A stretch of 64,000 bases of DNA from Oscillatoriales cyanobacterium USR001 (GTDB lineage: Bacteria > Cyanobacteriota > Cyanobacteriia > Cyanobacteriales > Microcoleaceae), in NCBI GenBank assembly GCA_001698425.1, contig MBRE01000074.1:95799-159798 (forward strand), read 5' to 3'. The first letter of the stretch is position 1; each line of letters starts with the position of its first letter. Below, in pieces: positions 33,106 through 42,037 of the stretch. Below the pieces are notes generated by a model. It had not been told where the DNA came from. It was given only the letters and a program-made list of their open reading frames with translations, and made no database searches. The translations under genes and the position numbers were made by a program.

Positions 33106-34017
33106 ATGGCAAAACTTGTCTCAGTTATTATTCCTTGCTTTAACGCTGAAAAATGGCTTACAGAAGCCATTGAAAGTTGTTTTAAACAGTCTTATACCCC
33201 GATTGAGGTGATTGTAATTGATGATGGTTCTACCGATCGAAGCTTAGAAATTATCAAAATCTACGATCAGAAATTAACTTGGGAAACTGGACCAAATAGA
33301 GGCGGCAACCATGCCAGAAATAGAGGGTTTGAATTATCCAAAGGCGAATATATTCAATATCTTGATGCCGATGACTATTTACTTCCAGATAAAATCTATA
33401 CACAAGTTAATTTTTTAGAGAATAGTAATGCAGATATTGTTTATGGCGATGTCAATTATCAAGAGCATTTACCTAATGGAGAAATTATCCGGGGATCTCT
33501 GAATATTTTAGGAATGTCGGGGAATTGTCAAGATGTGTTAGAATCTTTATTAGCCTATGGCTGCTTACCTCCAATTGCCTATCTTTTTAGGAAAAGTCCT
33601 ACTGTTAATAGCGTTAGATGGGATGAAACCTTAAAATGCGGACAAGATAGAGATTTTTTAATTTCTTTACTCATTCAAGGAGCAGAAATTGTTTATCAAC
33701 CAGGCGGTTATTCAATATATCGCAAATATGGCAATGTGACAGTTTCTACGTCTAATAAAGCGCTGCTCGTAAAAAATTTTTGTATAATTTTAGCCAAAGC
33801 AGAAGCTCAACTCGCTCAAGCGGGAAAACTTGAATCTAAGTATCAAAAAGCCATAGCTCAATCCTATTACTCAATGACTAGAGAATACAGAAAAGATATT
33901 GATTTTTTCTGTTATTGTCAATTGATTAGCAAATATATCCTAATGTCACTTAAGTTTTTAAGAACAGAAACTAAAATGGCTATTAGTAAATATAAACTCA
34001 AAATTAAATGTTGTTAA
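33106..34017 (+). CDS. Family 2 glycosyltransferase
   Basis: 303 residues. GT-A fold of GT2: VSVIIPCFNAEKWL at the start, VIVIDDGSTDRS binding the nucleotide, NRGGNHARNRG, and the metal-binding DAD in IQYLDADDYLL. The C-terminal third (CGQDRDFLISLLIQGAEIVY) fits inverting transferases that decorate exported glycans or glycoproteins. No membrane span is evident. It opens the operon that continues with a solute-binding lipoprotein, a sensor kinase and cyclases, an unusual place for a GT2; it may modify a surface component linked to the same stimulus (inference). Confidence 0.92.
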   Translation: MAKLVSVIIPCFNAEKWLTEAIESCFKQSYTPIEVIVIDDGSTDRSLEIIKIYDQKLTWETGPNRGGNHARNRGFELSKGEYIQYLDADDYLLPDKIYTQVNFLENSNADIVYGDVNYQEHLPNGEIIRGSLNILGMSGNCQDVLESLLAYGCLPPIAYLFRKSPTVNSVRWDETLKCGQDRDFLISLLIQGAEIVYQPGGYSIYRKYGNVTVSTSNKALLVKNFCIILAKAEAQLAQAGKLESKYQKAIAQSYYSMTREYRKDIDFFCYCQLISKYILMSLKFLRTETKMAISKYKLKIKCC

Positions 34018-34032
34018 TGAGGAAAAAATAAA

Positions 34033-35442
34033 ATGCGTAAGCGATTATTTACATTAATCTTTCTATTTTCTATGTCTTTTGGTTTAGTTACTTGTAGCAG
34101 CAATAACGAACCCCAAAATCTCAAGGTAAATTCAGAGCCACAAAAAGAGCGTGTTTTCCGAATTTGGTGGTCACAAGGTTTTTTACCAGAAGAGAATGAA
34201 TTGGTCGCGAGACTAATATCTCAATGGGAAAAAGAGAGTGGAAAAAAAGCTGAATTAAGACTAATATCTCAGGCTAATATTAATGGTGAGACGCAAAAAG
34301 CACTTAAGGATGGCAACCCTCCCGATCTGCTTTACAGTCAGACGGGGGAAACTTTGATTCCTACTTGGGCTTGGGAAAATCAATTAGCTGATGTCTCTGA
34401 TTTGATTAATCCTATCAAGGATTTATACGATCCTAAAGCTTTAGAATCTGTGTATTTTGGGAACAAAATATCTAAAAAGCGCTCTTACTATTCAGTGCCA
34501 ATAGGAAAGCAGAGAACACATATTTTCTACTGGCGAAATCTTCTACAAGAAGCAGGTTTAACCGAGGAAGAAATTCCCACTAAATGGAATGAATTCTGGG
34601 AATTCTGGAAAAAAGCTCAGGATATTTTGCGCCAAAATGGTAAATCAAATATTTATGGCTTGGGTTTAACTATGTCAGATTTTGCGAATGATACTGTAGA
34701 CTGTTTTGAAAATTTTTTGGATGCCTATAATGTAAAAATTGTAGATAAAGATGGTAATTTATTACTGAAAAATCCAGGGAATCGGGAGGGGATAATTAAG
34801 GCATTAAAACAGTTCACTAGCTTTTACAAAGATGGTTATGTTCCCCCTAATTCTGTAGAATGGAGCGACTCTGGCAATAATGTTAGTTTTCTCGAAAGCC
34901 AATCGCTAATGACTTCCAATGGTACGTTGTCAATTCCTTTAACGCAGAAGTTGGAACAAAATCAATATAATAAACTCTCTACAGATCTTTATTTTAATAA
35001 GATCGTGACGGCAGGTTGGCCAGAAAAGATTGGTGGCGGGGAACTCACTTCTATATTAATTGTTAAGCAGATAGTTATATTTGAAGCTTCTCAACATAAG
35101 GAAGAAGCTAAAAGTTTTATTTCCTATTTGCTGAAGCCAGAAAACTTAAATCAATTTCTTAAAAAGGGAGCGAAGGGTAGAGTTATCCCGGTAATGTCGA
35201 AGTTTTTGCAAGATCCCTTTTGGAGCGATCCCAAAGATCCGCATATGCCTGTAGCCTTGAAGGAATTTAATCGCTTGACTCGTCCTGGGTATGAAGTATT
35301 TAATCCTGCTTACAGTCAGGTACTGGCTCAACACATTTGGGGTAAAACAGTTGTGAGTGTTATTAAAGATGGGGTATCACCAGAGAAAGCTGCGGACGAA
35401 GCAATAGCAAAGATTGAAGAGATTTTTGCTCAATGGGAGTGA
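34033..35442 (+). CDS. Extracellular solute-binding lipoprotein (family 1, sugar type)
   Basis: 469 residues. The lipoprotein signal [17 protein letters not shown] ends in the lipobox LVTC. The mature protein is a cluster B/MalE-UgpB-like binding fold: [34 protein letters not shown] helix, [33 protein letters not shown] and [15 protein letters not shown]. No permease or ATPase genes accompany it. It lies 15 bases after the glycosyltransferase and just before a hybrid sensor kinase, so it may present a carbohydrate to the kinase rather than feed a transporter. AGGAAAA precedes ATG 34033. Confidence 0.9.
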   Translation: MRKRLFTLIFLFSMSFGLVTCSSNNEPQNLKVNSEPQKERVFRIWWSQGFLPEENELVARLISQWEKESGKKAELRLISQANINGETQKALKDGNPPDLLYSQTGETLIPTWAWENQLADVSDLINPIKDLYDPKALESVYFGNKISKKRSYYSVPIGKQRTHIFYWRNLLQEAGLTEEEIPTKWNEFWEFWKKAQDILRQNGKSNIYGLGLTMSDFANDTVDCFENFLDAYNVKIVDKDGNLLLKNPGNREGIIKALKQFTSFYKDGYVPPNSVEWSDSGNNVSFLESQSLMTSNGTLSIPLTQKLEQNQYNKLSTDLYFNKIVTAGWPEKIGGGELTSILIVKQIVIFEASQHKEEAKSFISYLLKPENLNQFLKKGAKGRVIPVMSKFLQDPFWSDPKDPHMPVALKEFNRLTRPGYEVFNPAYSQVLAQHIWGKTVVSVIKDGVSPEKAADEAIAKIEEIFAQWE

Positions 35443-35500
35443 AGTTAAAGCTATACTGTTAACAGTTAACTGTCAATATTATTTATTAGGAGGTATAAAG

Positions 35501-38500
35501 ATGAAGTTTTGGAAAAGCAGCCTACTAACTCAACTTGTCAGCTATTTTTCGGTATTATCAGTAGTAACGGTGAGTATTGTAGCTTGGGCTGCTTATACTC
35601 GTGCTAAAGATTCTCTACAGCAATCCGTTCAAGAGCGTCTAACAGTGGCGACTTCGCTTAAGGAATTTCAACTTAACCAATGGGTGGAAACTCAACGCAA
35701 GGATGTGCTTTTAATCAGTCAGTTGCCAGAGATACAACAACAAATAGCGGTTTTACTAACTGTAGATAATTTAGATCCAGCCTATCAAATAGCTATCGAA
35801 AGCCTCACAAAATATTTTTCAGATATAATTGCGGTTAAACCAAGTTTGCAAAGCATTCTGATTACTACCAATGGGGGATTTGTCATATTTAATTATGGGG
35901 AAAATACTAATAACAAAGGGAAATTTAGACCTTTAGGAGATCCGACAACTTATTTTAATCGTGAAGGTTATAATGCGGTTGTGCCAATTTTTTACACAGC
36001 AAAAAATGGAAAATCTGCAATCACTTTTGCTACTCCAGTTTTAGATAAAAGTGGTGTCAAAATGGGGGCGATCGCGGTCAATTTGGATCTCAAAGGTGTA
36101 GATGATTTAATTAGAGAAAAGACTGGTTTGGGTAAAAGTGGTGAGACATATTTAGTGGGAAGAACTGGTAGTAAAAATGTGTTTATCTCAGTAGATGGAA
36201 ATAAGCCCGAATTTGAAAAAGGGATTCAAAGTGTAGGAATTGATGCCGCGATCGCGAAAAATAGCGGTCAAGGTATTTACGTTAATTATAATGGAGTGCC
36301 TGTGATTGGCAGCTATCGTTGGCTGACTAATCAAAACCTCGCATTATTGGCAGAAATGAGTCAAGAAGAAGCTTTTAAACCTGCGGATAACTTAGCGAGT
36401 GATATTTTGAAAATCGGGTTAAGTTCCTCCTTTGCTTTGTTAGTAGCAGTTTATCTAATGTCACGTCGAATTACTCAGCCAATTCTGGCGATCGCCGAAG
36501 CTGCAAAAGAAGTTAAAGATGGTAATTTGAATTCTTCTGCACCCGTAATCACCGAAGATGAAATTGGAACTTTGGCACAAGCTTTTAATCAAATGATCGA
36601 ACAAATAAAACGTTCAAATGAAGAGCTTTCAAATTATAGCCAAACACTTGAACAGCGGGTGACAGCAGCTACAGCAGAACTCCAAGATACTCTGAGTTAT
36701 CTTGCCTCAATTATTGACACAATTGCTGATGGCTTGCTAGTCACAAATGCGAGGGGAAGAATTTCTCGATTTAATCCTGCCCTTACTAAAATGTTTGACT
36801 TGGAAGATATAGAGTTAACGGGAAGATATATAGAAGAATTGTTTGGCGAAAGACTATCTGAATTAATTGAAAAAACTCAGGAACTTCCTCACGAAATTTC
36901 TACGATAGAGTTAACATTGCCAGATGGTAGATTTGCCAAAGGTTCAGGAGTTGCCATTATTAAAAAAAATGAATCAGAGCGTGAAAATGTAACTTATATC
37001 GGATCGGTTATTTTAATTAGAGATATTACTGTGGAAAAAGAAATAGATCAAATGAAGACAGATTTTATTTCTACTGTTTCTCACGAACTACGAACACCGC
37101 TTACTTCTGTCCTTGGTTTTGCCAAACTGATCCAGAAAAAACTAGAAGAAAGTGTCTTCCCAATTGTGGTGACAGAGGATAAAAAAGTGCAGCGGGCAGT
37201 GAAACAAGTTGGAGAAAATCTTCAGATTATTGTTAGCGAAGGTAAACGTTTAACAGACCTAATCAACGATCTTTTAGATGTTGCCAAAATGGAGGCTGGT
37301 AAGATAGACTGGAAGATGGAACCAATGAATGTAGCTAATTTAATTGACAGGGCAATTGCTGCCACTTCTGCTCTATTTGAAAATAAAGGACTAGAGCCAA
37401 TTAAAGATATAGAGAACGATATTCCTGAATTTGCCGGGGATCGGGACAAATTGATCCAAGTGATGATTAATTTGATTTCTAATTCTATCAAATTTACCGA
37501 TCGAGGTTCTGTAACTTGCAAGGCACAAAAAATAGGGAATACAATTAAAGTTAGCGTCATTGATACAGGTATGGGAATTGCCAAAGATGACCAATCAAAA
37601 GTATTTGAAAAATTTCAGCAAGTGGGCGATACTCTAACAGATAAGCCTAAAGGTACAGGCTTAGGACTGCCAATTTGCAAGCAAATAATCGAGCATCATG
37701 GAGGTAAAATTTGGGTAGAAAGTGAATTAGGTAAGGGAAGTATTTTCTCGTTCATACTACCATTGAAGCCATCAGAAAAATCTGAAGCTGGACTCAATCA
37801 ATTGGATATGAATGCTATGCTCAAACAGTTAAAAGGTCATGTTTCCCATGCTGCACTTCTTGGTGAAAAACAGCAAAAAACTATCCTAGTTGTGGATGAT
37901 GAGCCAAGCATTCGGGAACTATTGAAACAACAATTGGAGGCAGAAGGTTATATAGTCAAGGAAGCAAAAGATGGTAAAGAGGCTGTGAAAATAGCTAAAA
38001 ATGAACTTCCAGACTTGATTATTTTAGATGTAATGATGCCGGAGATGAATGGTTTTGATGTGGCAGCAATTCTCAGAAATGACCCGATAACAATGAGTAT
38101 TCCTATTGTGATTAATTCTGGAATTGAAGATAAAGAAAGGGGTTATCGTATTGGAGTAGATCGCTATTTTATTAAGTCAAGTAATTCTGAACTTATGTTT
38201 CAAGAAATTGGCTGGCTGCTATCTCAAGGATCTTCTAAAAAGAAAGTATTAATTGTGGATGAAAATGTGTCAGAAGCTAGAAATTTAGCTGAGGTACTGA
38301 AAGCTAGAGGTTATAGCGTGACAGAAGCTCTCACGGGTGAAGAATTTAGGAATAAAGCGATGTCAGTAAAACCAGATTTAATTATTGCTGATGCTAATAT
38401 TTGGCAGAAGTCAGAGATTATGCAAACTCTACGATTTGAAAAAGACCTAGAAAATACTTTTTTTCTAATGTTAGGAGAGAACAATACAGATATCGAAAAC

Positions 38501-38551
38501 CTTGAAAACCTTGAAAACCTTGAAAATATTGAAAAAAATCCAGATATGTAG
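35501..38551 (+). CDS. Hybrid sensor histidine kinase with dCache, HAMP, PAS and two receivers
   Basis: 1016 residues from ATG 35501, chosen for its GGAGGT eight bases upstream. Order: membrane span ([20 protein letters not shown]), external dCache sensor (about 35-300), second span ([19 protein letters not shown]), HAMP, coiled coil, PAS ([20 protein letters not shown]), HisKA with His528 ([15 protein letters not shown]), HATPase ([23 protein letters not shown]), receiver 1 with Asp843 ([13 protein letters not shown]) and a divergent second receiver ([13 protein letters not shown]) lacking the usual phospho-loop context. The protein ends in the repeat [15 protein letters not shown]. It lies six bases ahead of the first cyclase gene, so its output is probably tied to cyclic nucleotide formation. 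Confidence 0.93.
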   Translation: MKFWKSSLLTQLVSYFSVLSVVTVSIVAWAAYTRAKDSLQQSVQERLTVATSLKEFQLNQWVETQRKDVLLISQLPEIQQQIAVLLTVDNLDPAYQIAIESLTKYFSDIIAVKPSLQSILITTNGGFVIFNYGENTNNKGKFRPLGDPTTYFNREGYNAVVPIFYTAKNGKSAITFATPVLDKSGVKMGAIAVNLDLKGVDDLIREKTGLGKSGETYLVGRTGSKNVFISVDGNKPEFEKGIQSVGIDAAIAKNSGQGIYVNYNGVPVIGSYRWLTNQNLALLAEMSQEEAFKPADNLASDILKIGLSSSFALLVAVYLMSRRITQPILAIAEAAKEVKDGNLNSSAPVITEDEIGTLAQAFNQMIEQIKRSNEELSNYSQTLEQRVTAATAELQDTLSYLASIIDTIADGLLVTNARGRISRFNPALTKMFDLEDIELTGRYIEELFGERLSELIEKTQELPHEISTIELTLPDGRFAKGSGVAIIKKNESERENVTYIGSVILIRDITVEKEIDQMKTDFISTVSHELRTPLTSVLGFAKLIQKKLEESVFPIVVTEDKKVQRAVKQVGENLQIIVSEGKRLTDLINDLLDVAKMEAGKIDWKMEPMNVANLIDRAIAATSALFENKGLEPIKDIENDIPEFAGDRDKLIQVMINLISNSIKFTDRGSVTCKAQKIGNTIKVSVIDTGMGIAKDDQSKVFEKFQQVGDTLTDKPKGTGLGLPICKQIIEHHGGKIWVESELGKGSIFSFILPLKPSEKSEAGLNQLDMNAMLKQLKGHVSHAALLGEKQQKTILVVDDEPSIRELLKQQLEAEGYIVKEAKDGKEAVKIAKNELPDLIILDVMMPEMNGFDVAAILRNDPITMSIPIVINSGIEDKERGYRIGVDRYFIKSSNSELMFQEIGWLLSQGSSKKKVLIVDENVSEARNLAEVLKARGYSVTEALTGEEFRNKAMSVKPDLIIADANIWQKSEIMQTLRFEKDLENTFFLMLGENNTDIENLENLENLENIEKNPDM

Positions 38552-38557
38552 AAACCC

Positions 38558-39961
38558 ATGAGCCAAATTAACTTTAAACGTCTGGTTTCTCAAAAAGAAG
38601 TATTGCACCTAATTAATAGTCTAGTTAGTGAGCTTAATACGCAAATAAGTATTCAAAATGCTGACGGTAAATTATTAATGGGTGAGGCTAGTTATGGTCA
38701 ATCTCGATATCCTGTGGAAGTGGATGGGGAGGTGGTTGGATGGGTTTTAGGTCCACCAAAAGCGGCGACGATCGCATCTTTACTTACCTATTTAGCTACT
38801 CAAGAATTAGAAAAAAAGACTTTGGCTAAAGAAGTCTTGGATAAATATCGAGAAATTAATCTTTTTTACACTCTTTCTGAGAAGCTTATTGCCTGTTTAG
38901 ATGTGCGAGAAATTGCTAAATTGGTAATTGTTGAAGCTAAAAAGTTGATTCATTCTAGCAATATTTCCGTCATGTTGCTTGATGTAGAAAGCCAAAAGTT
39001 GGAGATTGCTTTGGCTGATGGCAAAGAGTGCGAAATTAAAACACCTCTGGTTCCGGGAATTGGCATTGGTGGTTGCGTTTTGCTAAATGGGAAAGCAGAA
39101 ATAGTTGATAATGTGTGGAACGATCCCCGATTTGTGCCTGGGGAAAATGATATTACTTCTTTAATTTGTGCGCCACTCAAAACTCAAAATGGTTGTATTG
39201 GTTTGATTAATATTAGTAGTGAAAGGCCGGCTAATTACAAGGCTCAAGATTTAAAATTTGCGACAAGTTTGGCTTTAATAGCGGCAGCCGCAATTGAAAA
39301 TGCGATGCTTCATCTCAAAGAAAAATGGATTAAAAATCAATTGGAGCGCTACATTCCACCGCAGTTGGTGAAGGCAATTATTACAGCGAAAGAAGGTGAT
39401 ATTTCTTTGGCTCCGGCGAAGAAAAATATTGCTATTTTGTTTTCGGATATTAGAAATTTTACTACTAAATGTGAGGAGTTGGCTCCCGAAATGATTGTGG
39501 GATATTTAAATGAGTATTTTACTCAGATGGTAGATGTGATTTTTAGCCATGAAGGAACTGTGAATAAGTTTGTCGGGGATATGATTGTGGCAATGTTTGG
39601 CGCACCGGCTAAACTGGTAAATAATGAAAAGCAGGCGATCGAAGCGGCAATTGGAATGCAATTGAGGCTAAGAAATATGTCAATTAACTGGATTAAAGAA
39701 AATTTCCTCACGGGTATTGGTATTACTTCCGGTGAGGTAGTGATTGGCAATATCGGCTCGCCACAACATCTGGATTATACCGCGATCGGTGATGAGGTTA
39801 ATTTAGCATCGCGTTTGCAATGCCTCGCTCAAGGCGGACAAATTCTCGTGAGTTCTAATGTCTATGAGGTAACTAGGGATGCCTTTACCTATCGCGAATT
39901 TGGCAACATCACGGTTAAAGGAAAATGCAAAAGCGTGGATGTTTTTGAGGTAATATATTAG
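38558..39961 (+). CDS. Class III adenylate/guanylate cyclase with GAF domain (copy 1)
   Basis: 467 residues. Residues 1-100 are a sensory domain shared with many cyanobacterial cyclases and phosphatases (YPVEVDGEVVGWVLGPPKAA), a connecting helix (LAKEVLDKYREINLFYTLSE), a GAF domain (about 120-260), then the catalytic domain. Metal-binding aspartates are Asp297 (FSDIRNFT) and Asp341 (FVGDMIV), base contact Lys337 (NKFVGD), and transition-state Asn415/Arg419 (GDEVNLASRL): all catalytic residues are there. The YTAIGD context is that of adenylate cyclases in cyanobacteria. No membrane span, so cytosolic dimer. Nearly identical to the next gene in its catalytic half. Confidence 0.94.
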   Translation: MSQINFKRLVSQKEVLHLINSLVSELNTQISIQNADGKLLMGEASYGQSRYPVEVDGEVVGWVLGPPKAATIASLLTYLATQELEKKTLAKEVLDKYREINLFYTLSEKLIACLDVREIAKLVIVEAKKLIHSSNISVMLLDVESQKLEIALADGKECEIKTPLVPGIGIGGCVLLNGKAEIVDNVWNDPRFVPGENDITSLICAPLKTQNGCIGLINISSERPANYKAQDLKFATSLALIAAAAIENAMLHLKEKWIKNQLERYIPPQLVKAIITAKEGDISLAPAKKNIAILFSDIRNFTTKCEELAPEMIVGYLNEYFTQMVDVIFSHEGTVNKFVGDMIVAMFGAPAKLVNNEKQAIEAAIGMQLRLRNMSINWIKENFLTGIGITSGEVVIGNIGSPQHLDYTAIGDEVNLASRLQCLAQGGQILVSSNVYEVTRDAFTYREFGNITVKGKCKSVDVFEVIY

Positions 39962-40031
39962 TTAGGAGTTATTTCTTTCCTGATGTTGGGAAAAAAAACA
40001 GCAGATATTATAGATATAGATATAAAAAACC

Positions 40032-41444
40032 ATGAGCCAAATTAACTTTAAGCGCCTTGTTTCTCAAAAAGAATCGTTGTATCTCATTCATAGTTTAGTT
40101 AGCGTGATTGATACACAAGTTAATATTCAGACTGCCGACGGTCAATTATTAATGGGTGAGGCTAGTTACGGTCAATCTCGATATCCTGTGGAAGTGGATG
40201 GGGAGGTGGTTGGATGGGTTTTTGGTCCACCAAAAGCGGCGGCGATCGCATCTTTACTTACCTATTTAGCTACTCAAGAATTGGAAAAAAAGACTTTGGC
40301 TAAAGAAGTCTTGGATAAATATCGAGAAATTAATCTTTTTTATGCTCTTTCTGAGAAGCTTAACGCCTGTTTAGATGTAGAAGAAATTGCTACATTGATA
40401 ATTCTCGAAGCGAAAAAATTGATTCACGCTAATAATATTTCAGTCATGTTACTTGATTTGGAAAGCCAAAAATTGGAGGTGGCTGTAGCTGATGGCAAAG
40501 AGTGCGAAATTAAAGCACATCTGATGCCGGGAATTGGTATCGGTGGTTGCGTTTTGCTGAATGGGAAAGCAGAAATAGTTAATAATGTGTGGAACGATCC
40601 CCGATTTGTGCCTGGGGAAAATGCTATTACTTCTTTAATTTGCGCTCCACTTAAAACTCAAAATGGTTGCATTGGATTAATTAATATTAGCAGTGAAGAG
40701 GCTGTCAATTACAAGGCTCAAGATTTGAAACTGGCGACAAGTCTAGCTTTGATAGCCGCTACTGCAATTGAAAATGCGATGCTACATAAAAATAAACTTA
40801 AAGAAGAGCGAATTAAAAGTCAATTAGAGCGCTACATTCCACCGCAGTTAGTGAATGCAATTATTACCGCAAAAGAAGGTGATATTTCTTTGGCTCCGGC
40901 GAAGAAAAATATTGCTATTTTGTTTTCGGATATTAGAAATTTTACTACTAAATGCGAGGAGTTACCTCCCGAAATGATTGTGGGATATTTAAACGAGTAT
41001 TTTACTCAGATGGTAGATGTGATTTTTAGCCATGAAGGAACTGTGAATAAGTTTGTCGGGGATATGATTGTGGCAATGTTTGGCGCACCGGCTAAACTGG
41101 TAAATAATGAAAAGCAAGCGATCGAAGCGGCAATTGGAATGCAATTGAGGCTAAGAAATATGTCAATTAACTGGATTAAAGAAAATTTCCTCACGGGTAT
41201 TGGTATTACTTCCGGTGAGGTAGTGATTGGCAATATCGGCTCGCCACAACATCTTGATTATACCGCGATCGGTGATGAGGTTAATTTAGCATCCCGGTTG
41301 CAAGGCCTCGCTCAAGGCGGACAAATTCTCGTGAGCGCCAATGTCTATGAGGTAACTAGGGATTCCTTTACCTATCGCGAAGTTGGGAATGTCACGGTTA
41401 AAGGAAAACGCAAAAGTGTGGACGTTTTTGAGGTAATATATTAG
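40032..41444 (+). CDS. Class III adenylate/guanylate cyclase with GAF domain (copy 2)
   Basis: 470 residues; a tandem duplicate of the preceding gene, 70 bases downstream. The same sensory domain, GAF domain and catalytic domain are intact. The N-terminal and GAF parts differ at many positions (for example LYLIHSLVSVIDTQVNIQTA), and three residues are added after the GAF domain (HKNKLKEERIKSQ). From about 40970 to 41290 the DNA is almost identical to copy 1, with only about three silent changes. Different inputs and the same output is the natural reading; the two proteins could also form heterodimers. Confidence 0.94.
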   Translation: MSQINFKRLVSQKESLYLIHSLVSVIDTQVNIQTADGQLLMGEASYGQSRYPVEVDGEVVGWVFGPPKAAAIASLLTYLATQELEKKTLAKEVLDKYREINLFYALSEKLNACLDVEEIATLIILEAKKLIHANNISVMLLDLESQKLEVAVADGKECEIKAHLMPGIGIGGCVLLNGKAEIVNNVWNDPRFVPGENAITSLICAPLKTQNGCIGLINISSEEAVNYKAQDLKLATSLALIAATAIENAMLHKNKLKEERIKSQLERYIPPQLVNAIITAKEGDISLAPAKKNIAILFSDIRNFTTKCEELPPEMIVGYLNEYFTQMVDVIFSHEGTVNKFVGDMIVAMFGAPAKLVNNEKQAIEAAIGMQLRLRNMSINWIKENFLTGIGITSGEVVIGNIGSPQHLDYTAIGDEVNLASRLQGLAQGGQILVSANVYEVTRDSFTYREVGNVTVKGKRKSVDVFEVIY

Positions 41445-41451
41445 TCACTGG

Positions 41452-41501
41452 TAAACCAAAAACCAAAAACCAAAAACTAACTACTAACAACTAACAACTA
41501 A
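41452..41501. repeat. Short heptanucleotide arrays before the receiver gene
   Basis: ACCAAAA repeats four times (41452-41478) and CTAACAA repeats three to four times (41479-41500), ending at the ATG of the receiver gene, which therefore has no Shine-Dalgarno sequence. Same class of repeat as at 4069, 6178, 14684 and 23824. Confidence 0.85.
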
Positions 41502-41503
41502 AA

Positions 41504-41881
41504 ATGACTCAAAAAATTCTAATTGTGGACGATGAACCTCATCTGAGGATGCTATTGGAGCAAACATTACAGGAACTAGAAGATGAAGGAGTAGAATTGC
41601 TAACTGCGGAAAATGGAGAAGTCGCCTTAGCCACAATTCAACTAGAAAAACCTAACCTAGTTTTTCTGGATGTAATGATGCCGAAAATGAGTGGATTTGA
41701 TGTTTGCAATCAAGTCAAAAATGTACTCCAGATCAAAGATGTTTATATTATTATGCTCACAGCAAAAGGTCAAGAATTTGACAAGAAAAAAGCCGAAGCA
41801 ATGGGAGCAGATTTGTACTTAACTAAACCTTTTGACCCTGATGAAGTGTTAGAAAAAGCTCAAGAATTTTTAGGTCTTTGA
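41504..41881 (+). CDS. Receiver-only response regulator (CheY-like)
   Basis: 125 residues, one receiver domain: acidic pocket ILIVDDEPHLR, phospho-acceptor Asp in LVFLDVMMPKMSG, conserved Thr in IIMLTAKGQ and Lys in YLTKPFDPDEV. No output domain, so it acts by protein contact or as a phosphate relay. It is the sixth gene of the string that starts at 33106 and is the likely target of the hybrid kinase at 35501. Heptamer repeats run right up to its ATG. Confidence 0.93.
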   Translation: MTQKILIVDDEPHLRMLLEQTLQELEDEGVELLTAENGEVALATIQLEKPNLVFLDVMMPKMSGFDVCNQVKNVLQIKDVYIIMLTAKGQEFDKKKAEAMGADLYLTKPFDPDEVLEKAQEFLGL

Positions 41882-42037
41882 TATTTTTCTTAATTTCTTC
41901 GTGTCTTTGTGTCTTTGTGGTTTCCCCAAGTATTAATACTCATTCAATACCTTCTGGGAATTTTACTCGCAGGTCTTGACATCTTCAGTAGTTTGTGCAA
42001 TCATATTGATTAATGAGTCAACATAGAGGGAACAACT

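Noticed and set aside
35414..35500. Upstream extension of the dCache kinase overlapping the binding-protein gene
   Set aside because: The ATG at 35501 has a strong GGAGGT and begins a typical membrane-span N-terminus.
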